Position numbers and translations under genes: made by a program
Source: Pocillopora verrucosa
Lineage: Eukaryota > Cnidaria > Anthozoa > Scleractinia > Pocilloporidae
Reading direction: 5' to 3'
Length of the DNA stretch: 64,000 nucleotides
NCBI RefSeq assembly: GCF_036669915.1
Contig: NC_089325.1
Location: forward strand, 8,138,359-8,202,358
The notes under the pieces: model-generated
The model's input: the letters and a program-made list of their open reading frames with translations, nothing else
Databases searched by the model: none
Told to the model about the DNA's origin: nothing
Shown: piece after piece, positions 56,201 through 64,000 of the stretch
How positions within the stretch are numbered: the first letter of the stretch is position 1
How the letters are laid out: each line of letters opens with the position of its first letter

Positions 56201-59200
56201 CATCTGACAATGACATCAGCAAAAACATGCACTCAAGAACAAAACCACACTGAAATGGTAATAATTTCCTTTCTTTTTCTTAAATACACCTGAGTTGCCC
56301 TAGAAACAGAATTAAAACAAAAACCAAATACACAAAAGAAAACTTAGTTGATATAAAAAGCTGTCTTTCTCCTTCATTCATGCACTACACAATATCAAAT
56401 TATTACAGAGGACAACTCTTAAAGATAACTTAAAAGCAAACTTGTAATGTGTAAAATATGGTTTAAAACCCTCGTGTAAGAATTTGAATATCTTGAAAGG
56501 ATAAAGAAATCCATATTTACACTGATAACATCCAAGTTTTCTGAGTTCATGAAAATTGCCACAAAAACATGAAACACCACAAATCATGAAAACTAGAAGA
56601 GTAAAAATCAAAGTTTCCCACAAACTTAAAAAAGTAACTTCCAAAACCAAATATTTAACAATGTGGTAGTAGGTTTCCGGTCAAAAACCTTTTAAATTCA
56701 CATTATCACAAGGTTATACCCCAGGGGGTGCAGGAAATAAAAATCCAAATAGTAATTCCATCTTTAAAATACAGAGAACATCAGAAGAGAAATACATGAA
56801 TTGGAAAAAAAAAATCATCAAAAAGGGAATAGGGCCAAACTAGTAGGAAATAGCGTCTACCCACAAAATCTCAGTTGCCTTAAACTACCAAAAATTATTT
56901 CTTATACTTTACAATTCATTTATCCTCATATACCCCCCAAAAAAAACAGCAACATTTCTAAAAATTTCTGAAATAATCATGCTAAGTGTACTCAGTTTGA
57001 ACCACACTTACAAACTACATGTATCTACCACAGAAAAAGAAACATCTGGCTCTTTAAAATCAAACTATATCCTCCTCTAGTGTACTGAAGATAGATTTAA
57101 CTTACACATTTAAATAAAGAAGCAATATTAGACAACAACAGATAGACAATTCTCACCAGAAAATTGAAAAAATTCAGAAGACTACCTCTTCAGCATAAAG
57201 CAAAAAAATAGAAAAGATTGCTATTATCCTTTGGCTCCCTGAATCAAACTTGAAATGGCTAACAAAAAGGACAGTATGTTGTCTTGTGGTGAAGGAAAAC
57301 CTGACAACAGGCTAAATATTGGCTTTTAATTTTGACAAATATCCCACCATTGAATAAGGGGCAATTACATATGAAACATGAATATTTAACTTTGTGGTGA
57401 GATACAACCATCTGTGTTGATTTAAGCAAGAAAGAAAAACAACAAAGTTGTGAATTCTTTTCAGAGACATTTGTCACTAAGCCTTTCTGGTAACAGTTCA
57501 AAGACATCATCCAAGAAATACAGCGTCCTTAATTGTTACTTGTATTCTGAGATAGACATAAAGGAAGGAATACTAGCAATCAGAATAATTAGGAATGATA
57601 AATTGTCTGTTAATCAGATCATTCTTGAGAGACACTTAAATGAAAAATGAATAATAATGAGAATTCTCACCAAGCTATGACAGAGATGAAAAGATTACTA
57701 CAATTGCTAGCAGAATTAATTGCCAAAAAACTAAAATCCTGGTTTGAAGGCACCACTAAAGTTTAATGTTTTAATCTAATCGTTATGTGTAATGTAAAAA
57801 AGTTGTAAGCAGGTCACGACTCTTTAATGAGTTGATAAGGTAAAAGACAGTTTCTATCTTAAAAAAAGTGACCAAAGAATCAACAGTAAAAAAAATTTAG
57901 ATGCGTTATAAAACTATCAGCCAGTCAAAACAGTTAAGAAATCCAGGTGTTTAAGGTCTGTTCAATTGCATTCAAATGTCCCCTCAATTTTTTGTAAAAA
58001 GCAAAATAAGCAATGGTGACTTTCTACACATTGACTAAGCTTTAAAACGTAGACCTTTCCTTCTGAGCCTCTTGCTCACAAAATGAACTAGTTTCTCCAA
58101 CACCTCCATATTTAACAATATAACACTTATATTCTGCTGGACTTGACACTTCAGGTTCAAATTCCCAACCCCACCAGGGCAAGGCTAAAAGTATCCCTCT
58201 CCTTAGCACAGACAACGGTCAAATGCCCAAGGGTTGACAGGGGAAGGGGAGATGTTCAAGCTTCAAATTGATCAACACATAAATTAGGCAACCTCTTTAC
58301 CACACTGTATAATGGCTTTCTAGGAGATCTACAAAAAAAATCATTTAAAGTCAAAATAAAAAATGTACTGTTAGGTGTTCTTGAAAAAGGAGAAAATTCG
58401 TTAAATGATATACAAAAGGAAATCACTTAAGTAAAATGCATGTTTAAAGAACAAAAAATCTTCCTATTGTTCTGCTCTGACTTACTCTTTCCACACTTTT
58501 CCACTTCATGAACTATATGCTACCTCATTTTCTCTCATTGTGATGTTTTTATTTTTCATTCATCCTGGATTCTTCATAATTAGCTTTATATAAACTTGTC
58601 CATATAGACTAATATTGGCTACCCACAGGCCATGTCAATTGTCTTCAGAAAATTTGCATTTATAAAGTTTTGTTATTGACTATGCAGACCAAGCCACTAA
58701 TTAGATGAGCAAAGGGTTTACAAATGGAATTTTAGTGAACAGAACTAAAGATTTATCACATGTGATATATCTTTATCAACAAAACTACAAGTTTCAACTG
58801 AGGAGAAATAAACTGAAAAACAGACTTCTCTCATGAAGTTCATGGTACACTACAGAAGGATAATAATAGGGACTAGCAACAAACTGCACCTGTTTTGAAA
58901 CTTCCTAAATGTTAAAAGTGACAAAAAAATCATTCCATTTGCTCTGGTTCACAAGCCTATTAATTGTTCATCTGTTATGCTTTTCATCATTACCAGCTCT
59001 ACATCTCAGAAATCTGATGAATCTTTTTAGGGATGTAAAATAAACATCCAAGATCACCAAATTCTTTGGTTGCTGCATTGCATAAATGTCCAACCGAGTC
59101 ATTTTCTTTTTATTCACATGTCAAATATGTTCTCCTGTAAAGAAAAATCAATTTCCCCCATCTGTATTTCTTAAAAAAAAAAAAAAAAAAAACCTGATTT

Positions 59201-59922
59201 ATATGATCAAGCATCCATCTTAACCACTAGTATGCCCAAGAAATGCACTCACAAGTGATAATTTATTTCTTGCTATATGCAAACCATTATCCCAAATGGC
59301 TTAAATTTCTCTCAATGGGTTTTCACAGACATCTGAACTTCCAAAACTGTTGTTTTGTTCAATTCTAATATGTTACAGTGATTTCATAAATGTTGAAATG
59401 CTGCATGCTTGATCGATCTGTATATTTAAATTACTCAATTAATTGATCCATTTTTACTAACTTCAAGATCATCCCCTTGTGTGTTGCAATTACGCATACC
59501 TTTCGATCAAATGTTTCAGTATCTGAAAATATCTTAGAGCATTTATAATACTGTCTATATGCACCAGAATTAATCATGCAAAACAAGAATCTTCATTCTC
59601 CTGAAATAAATTGAGCTTACGAGTGTGTTATGCTCATACACCATGAAACTTGGTTGATTGCCATTATCTATCTAAAAACAGTTAAGGTACATGAGCTAAA
59701 TTCGAGGTACACTTTGACAGTTATCAAATAAACAACACATTTGATGCTGCCATAATCTCTACCAAGTTGATCTTGTGCCCATTTAGTTCATTAATCATTG
59801 TAGGAAACGTACGTACAACTATTTGCATCACAATCAGTAAATCAAACGTAGCTCAAAAATGACTTTCAAAATCCATCCAAACCTCCATTTAGACTTAACT
59901 TAGCCCTCACCTGAGGATCCAT
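41276..59922 (-). CDS. ATP7: Copper-transporting P-type ATPase, ATP7A/ATP7B orthologue, complete
   Basis: Eighteen exons, phase-consistent, 1388 residues: 59922-59911, 54923-53837, 51843-51634, 51294-51131, 50263-50025, 49144-48979, 48172-48062, 47860-47594, 47122-46889, 46539-46405, 46274-46086, 45913-45731, 45245-45032, 44397-44221, 43822-43680, 43054-42851, 42300-42080 and 41486-41276. Six HMA metal-binding domains all keep CxxC (GMHCNSC at about residue 40, then GMTCHSC, GMTCNSC, GMTCMSC, GMTCASC, GMTCSSC); four share exon 2. The P1B core is intact: TGES (778), CPC (901-903), DKTGTLT (945), SEHP (985), TGDN and GDGVND (about 1210). It pumps Cu(I) into the secretory lumen, for cuproenzymes, or out of the cell. 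Human ATP7A and ATP7B have about 1500 and 1465 residues. The vertebrate C-terminal dileucine is absent; GYTML could be a tyrosine-type sorting motif. Exon 1 encodes only MDPQ and precedes a 5-kb intron; this start is inferred from phase. Confidence 0.93.
43190..43290 (-). mobile_element. tRNA-derived SINE fragment in ATP7 intron
   Basis: The minus strand has GACTACGTGGTAGAGC (43258-43273) and an intact B box GGTTCGATTC (43221-43230). A likely tail of the same family lies at 43428-43470 (TATTCGTCTTATCACGAGCG). Confidence 0.55.
43937..44080. repeat. 53-bp minisatellite, 2.7 units, in ATP7 intron
   Basis: Units start TCAGAAATTTGCA at 43937, 43990 and 44043, an exact 53-bp period. The third unit is partial. 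Confidence 0.85.
48503..48706. mobile_element. piggyBac-type MITE, copy 2
   Basis: TTAA (48503-48506), then CCCTTTTACTCCC. The right end is a decayed GATGAAAGGG, then TTAA (48703-48706). The interior matches copy 3 (CCAAGACAGAATTTCTCCTT, GATCCAATACCAAATTCTCC). Confidence 0.75.
48715..48966. mobile_element. Palindromic Penelope-type terminal repeat in ATP7 intron
   Basis: An inverted pair: TATCAACTACGTCGATAACG with TTCGAGCGTTGGCAGTTCGT on the left, and TTTGACGAATGGCTAACGGA with GACGGTGGCCAATTTACAT on the right. It lies 9 bp beyond MITE copy 2. Confidence 0.6.
49424..49461. repeat. Perfect GC-rich hairpin, 16-bp arms, in ATP7 intron
   Basis: ACGAGCAGACGCATCT (49424-49439) is exactly complementary to 49446-49461 around a CTTCTC loop. 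No known element was recognised. Confidence 0.8.
50341..50945 (+). mobile_element. Decayed Penelope-like element: GIY-YIG remnant plus terminal repeat
   Basis: Plus-strand frames, broken by stops and frameshifts, read [50 protein letters not shown] and [10 protein letters not shown]. This is the C terminus of a Penelope-type GIY-YIG endonuclease. From 50829 the terminal repeat follows in the same direction (TTTACGGTGCCCAATTTACT, ATCAACTTAGTTGATCAAAC). It lies in an ATP7 intron, opposite to the gene. Confidence 0.75.
52491..52701. mobile_element. piggyBac-type MITE, copy 3
   Basis: TTAA (52491-52494), then CCCTTTAAGTCCC. The right end GGGAGTTAAAGGG is followed by TTAA (52698-52701). The interior is closely similar to copy 2. 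Confidence 0.8.
53315..53425 (-). mobile_element. Penelope-type terminal-repeat fragment in ATP7 intron
   Basis: GGGGTGCTGTGTTAGTGGAG, then TTTCATCAATTGAGTTTACA and CTTGTAAAGAGTTTCTAAAG. The inner arm is missing. Confidence 0.6.
54924..59910 (-). other. ATP7 intron 1, about 5 kb
   Basis: AT-rich, with no further metal-binding exon or other gene found on either strand. There is a poly-A run near 59175. Small open frames look random. Confidence 0.55.
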
Positions 59923-61871
59923 TGCGCGAAGAGACCTTGGTCGCAGGATTTGGATTCAAAATTACCGGACCAATTAGGGAACTTCGGTAAGCTTCAGCTT
60001 ATTTCCCTCAACAAAAATTATCGCCGTGCCCAAGGAAATAAGTGTCTTGATATTCGGGGATTGGGTTATTCGCTCTTATGTGTGATGGATTGTACTAATA
60101 CTCCACAAAATAACAGAACAATTAATATTGGATTTTTCACGTCGTAACGACGGAGGAAATGTTTTCGTCACAAAAAGAAAGACATAATTCCTTCCCCTTC
60201 GGCTGAATCCGCCATCTTGATTCGTGCTTTCACAACCGGTCACGTGATATGAGATTTTTTAGTTCTCATGGATTACTTATTACTTATCAAACCTGAAATC
60301 TTTATTTACTTGTGGAAATTACCCAAAAAACACTTACCCCGCTTCATTATGCCCTCATCTTTAACATGTGACATAGAACTTCGAGGAGCCAAGTACTTAT
60401 TAAGTCTCTATTTTCATGTAATGAGATGCAAATAAGTGGAAGTCTGAATACTTCATGCTCACAGTCTACCCCTTCCCCCCAATTAAAGAAAAGAATTTGA
60501 AAATAAATACTCACGTCCCAATATAGCAAACGAAATAAGCCGCCTCGAAATACGCTAACACTGACAAAAAAACTTTCCGAAAGACAGTGTTGAGAACAAA
60601 AGCCCTCCAGAAGCCGTTAAGGGTCATGTTATATCTATCCGATATTTTTAATTTTCAGAATGTTCAGTAGTACAGGGTTTCAGAAACCTTCTAAATCAAC
60701 ATCAAAACTTTTAATTCATTTGAAAGAGCCGAAAATGAACGTAGATAAAGAGTTCTTTCGAGAATAGGGCGCGGTCATCCGCTCGAACAGGGTAATCGTT
60801 TTAAAAATTCATAGTTGTTGTTTGTGTTCCACTGAATGCTTTTGTGCACTTAAACAAAAAAATAATTTGCTTCTTATAAGTTACATATCAAACTAAGAGA
60901 ACAAAGCTGGAGGTCACATGTCAAGGCTAGTATCAACCCTTGTGAACATTTAGTTCAAAGTCTGCGACAGCCATTCAAATTTCATCAGAAAGTGAATGAT
61001 CTAATTCCATCATCGCTTGACGTACTGCAAATTTATTTTGATGATAAATGATTCGCCTCGTGAACATGATTTCAACCCTTTTTCGTTACGATTGATCGAC
61101 GCTATTCAAAATAAATCGTAATTGCGTGACATAGAAAATTAATGACATGAAGGTTTTATTTTGCAAGCACAAAACGCTGTCATCCAGTCAACGCAAATAT
61201 TTCCGCCACCTAACCATTTATGAGTCATGCTTCAAGTCCAGATATTAAGGGTTATCAACAATATCAATCAGTTGGCAGAAAACTGCTGTGAAAATCAAAT
61301 TTCAAAAAGCATCCAATAAGGAAAGCAGAGTGGGTGTCTGAAATCATGACTGGGAAACCTTTTGTATATTCATGCTTGTGTAATCCATGCCCGTTTTATA
61401 TTAAGACAAGCGTAATTAAAAAAAAATCATAAGTCACCCAAATGTAAGAATTATCTTATCCAACTAAACCCATTTTATGATTCACTAACATTTCGCGCAA
61501 CGCTACATTTGAATTTAACTTCTAAAGTCAGTGTGATTAATTTCTGTATCTCTCACCTTGTTATCTAAATATCGCTCAGAAGACATCTCATCGAGTTTCA
61601 CCAGCGAATGTGTCTCGTTTCCCGCTTGAAAATACTTATTCCTCACCGAATATCGAAAAGTAAACGAGAGAAGCGCTCATCAGTTTTCTACAAGGAAGTT
61701 CTGTGAAGTAATAGGATGAGAGGTAAAATTATATTGACGAAGATCCAAGGAGCAAAGGCGCACAAACCTATGGAACACAACTACGGGTGTTGTATTTGTG
61801 AGTGCTTGTCTACGTGGCACGTTTTGTTATTTCTCTCTCACGGCCCGTCCTAATTTGGACCCTTAACGTAA

Positions 61872-61882
61872 TGCTGACTCAT
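61872..61882 (-). promoter_or_regulatory. Candidate antioxidant-response (CNC-bZIP/small Maf) element
   Basis: The minus strand reads ATGAGTCAGCA, a full match to the RTGASnnnGCA consensus bound by NRF2-type CNC factors with small Maf. It is about 715 bp upstream of the SQSTM1 start codon. Function not shown. Confidence 0.45.
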
Positions 61883-62425
61883 CGTCACATGACATAGCGC
61901 AGACGCACCTCTCATATTTCTAGTGGAACCGGGTACTTCTCTCATTTGGGGCCTGGATGCAGATAAGGTCCTCGAACATAATACTCCTTGTTCTCGAAAG
62001 AGAGACCAGGATACTAATTTCCCGTACAGCAGTTGTTTTATCGAATATTGATCAGAGTCACATCTCTCGTTTTTGATGAGTCTAGTCTTTCTCAAATTGA
62101 CGGTGTGTATGATAGACAAGCGGGACCTCGGCGAAAAAAATTATTCTGTCGTCTTTTCATCAGGACTTCTTTGGACTCATGCCACGAATTACGTCGGGGA
62201 AAAATTGTGCTGCAAGCATACGCCACACACTAAGAACATTAAAGAAAATGTAGCACGCTCAATGAACTGCGGGCCTTCTTCCCTAGCCTAAGAAGGGTGG
62301 AGATAGAAACCCGCACGGAGCCCGCGCGGAGCCCACACGGCACAAAAGTTTCCTATCTCCAGTTTTCCCGACCGAGCTCGGATAACGTATACCATCATCC
62401 TTTATTTACAAACACCTTGTATAAA

Positions 62426-62435
62426 TGACAAGGCA
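62426..62435 (+). promoter_or_regulatory. Second candidate antioxidant-response core
   Basis: TGACAAGGCA fits the TGACnnnGCA core, 160 bp upstream of the SQSTM1 ATG. A core this short can occur by chance. Confidence 0.3.
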
Positions 62436-62594
62436 GAAAAATTGCTGACAAACGTATTCGAACGTTTTTCGAACACATAGGGTTGCATTATAAAACTCAC
62501 AGTGACAAGTGGTATTCATTTTATTCCTGTACAAGTTATCGATCAGTTTGTATCGGTAATTCTCACTGTATTCTAGTGGAACACAAGAAAATAG

Positions 62595-64000
62595 ATGGCT
62601 CTCTCGGTGAAGGCGTATTTGAACCCAGAAACCAATCAGCAAGAAATTCGTCGTTTTGCTATCGACGAAGGTGCCTCAGCCAATTTTGCCTATTTGAGGC
62701 AGAAGATCGAGCAGGTCTTTCCATCCGTCAGGGGCAAGGTGTTCAAATTGTTTTGGAAAGGTAAGATAATTGGTTTTCTGTTAATTCGCTTTGCACGCTC
62801 GATCTCTTGTGAGAAATGTCGAGTTCTCTGTGTTTTGTACCAGTACAAGTTTCACTTAAAAGCTGTTCTCTTAAACTGGGACAGATACAAAGTTTGGAAG
62901 AACAAATTGCATAAAGATTTTAACCAACAGACTAAAGGAAAGAAGGGCGATGCCAATTTTTTTATAACTGTTTTTTATTCCAATGTTTTGTTATGTAACT
63001 GAATGTACTCCATATTTTTCTCTTCGTAGATGCCGACAACGAGATGATAACATTTTCGAGCGATGAAGAGTTGGTGGAAGCATTAGGAAGTATCAGTGGC
63101 GATGTGTTTCGTGTATTTGTGAAAGGTGGTGAACCGGACGCCAGTAATGTTGGTAAGATGTTATACTTTTTCCATCTGTTTGTTTCCCAATTGACCGATT
63201 GAAAAAACTAAGCCTCGAGCTTATTGTCGGATACAATTATTTTTTTCTTGCACATTTATCAAGAATGTTTTGCAGACAGTAGGTGACGTGGCAGGTCCAA
63301 CTAAGTAGGTGTGAAAGGGAAATCTTTTTGCCTGATCATCATGAGACAGCAGTTACACTGAATCCCGTTTACTGCCAGTTAAATTTTTCTTTTCGTCTTT
63401 GCTTTTTTCTTGTGTCTGTCGACAGATTTTTATAAGGATGAACACCAACATTATTAAATTTGCATTGATTTTGTTGACTTTATATTTTTCAGAGGACTCA
63501 GCTGAACAACAGGACTCTGACACAGCCCACCCTGGTGTGGTGTGCGATGGTTGTGAGAAGCACATCTTTGGGATCCGGTTCAAGTGTGTGGTTTGCCCAG
63601 ACTTTGACCTTTGCATGACCTGCGAGACTAAAGGAATGCATAAGGAACATGAGATGCTACGTATTGCAACACCAAGAACTCCTGGAGACAACTGGTTCCC
63701 TGGCTTCAACCCATTTGGATTTGGTCATCCACCTCGCCACCCCCCACATGGTCACCCACCTCACCACCCCCCTCATGGTCATCCACCACACCACCCCCCT
63801 CATGGTCCTCCTCCTCCTCATGGAATTCCTCCCTATCAATTTGACTTTGGACGTGGATTTGGCCCATGGGGACGTGGATTTGGCCGTAGAGGGGGCCGTG
63901 GTCGTTGTGGCAAAGCCAGAGGCCGTTGCAACAGCGGAGGAAAGAAATGTGATCGCCATACAGAGGCCAACACTGGAGAGGTTCCTGTTGGACCGCCCTT
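62595..64000 (+). CDS. SQSTM1: Sequestosome-1/p62 autophagy receptor, 5' part (runs off the window)
   Basis: Exons 62595-62760, 63030-63152 and 63493 onward join in phase 1 and stay open to the window edge, giving about 265 residues. PB1 domain (about 1-85): basic face K6 and R19-R20 (EIRRF), and acidic OPCA motif D.DNEMITFSSDEEL, so it can oligomerise head to tail. ZZ zinc finger (about 112-155): CDGC, C..C, CMTC and HKEH. An unusual His-Pro-rich segment (about 175-205) of repeated GHPPHHPPH units follows, then a Gly/Arg-rich stretch (GRGFGPWGRGFGRRGGRGR). The LIR, KIR and UBA regions expected downstream lie outside the window. p62 collects ubiquitinated cargo into condensates for autophagy and, in animals with KEAP1, links to NRF2 signalling. 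Start chosen by PB1 homology (MALSVKAYL). Confidence 0.9.

Larger units (their letters stand above)
59923..62594. promoter_or_regulatory. Divergent upstream region of ATP7 (-) and SQSTM1 (+)
   Basis: 2.7 kb without a recognised gene. On the ATP7 side CAAGATGGCGG (minus, about 60209-60219) is a YY1-like housekeeping element. On the SQSTM1 side there are two candidate antioxidant-response elements (61872-61882, 62426-62435) and a GC-rich block near 62310-62345. No TATA box is clear. Confidence 0.45.

Noticed and set aside
61850..62291. Overlapping 66-89 codon frames upstream of SQSTM1
   Set aside because: No homology or splice signals; they overlap on both strands in a presumed promoter region.

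Overview
The window looks like nuclear DNA of a stony coral or a close hexacorallian relative. It is AT-rich, with intron-rich animal genes, intact GT-AG exon phasing and animal-only families (FGF, ATP7, TMEM175, SQSTM1/p62). It also carries repeat families typical of coral genomes: Penelope-like fragments, TTAA-flanked MITEs and tRNA-derived SINEs. Species cannot be read from the sequence. Exon maps below were built by hand from splice motifs, reading phase and remembered family alignments; no search was run.

Layout. 1-8 kb: a possible last exon of an upstream gene (160-213), a two-exon gene for a secreted protein with an internal duplication (1459-3285, +), and a complete four-exon FGF-like gene (5419-7373, +). 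10-14 kb: an intronless gene for a 1241-residue beta-helix plus multi-membrane-span protein (10185-13910, -), with a broken copy of its own N terminus just upstream. 15.2-23.3 kb: an ankyrin-repeat DHHC palmitoyltransferase of the ZDHHC17/HIP14 type (-), its 3' end next to a Penelope-like GIY-YIG fragment. 23.3-28.3 kb: two tandem intronless TMEM175 genes (+), the first divergent from the palmitoyltransferase across about 190 bp. 30.8-39.7 kb: complete 16-exon PAN3 (-). 41.3-59.9 kb: complete 18-exon copper ATPase ATP7 (-) with six metal-binding domains and a 12-base coding first exon. 62.6-64 kb: the 5' part of SQSTM1/p62 (+), running off the right edge.

Functional themes. Several genes are housekeeping or endolysosomal: TMEM175 (lysosomal ion channel), p62 (autophagy receptor), ATP7 (Golgi and vesicle copper export), HIP14-type acyltransferase (Golgi) and PAN3 (mRNA deadenylation). 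They sit side by side but nothing shows a shared pathway. The most interesting points are the tandem intronless TMEM175 pair, the beta-helix/multi-TM receptor-like protein with its relic, two candidate antioxidant-response elements upstream of p62, the His-Pro repeat in p62, the uncharacterised secreted duplicated-domain protein, and a dissectable set of mobile-element insertions, including one with a clear 9-bp target duplication. I found no complete transposon, CRISPR array, rRNA or functional tRNA.
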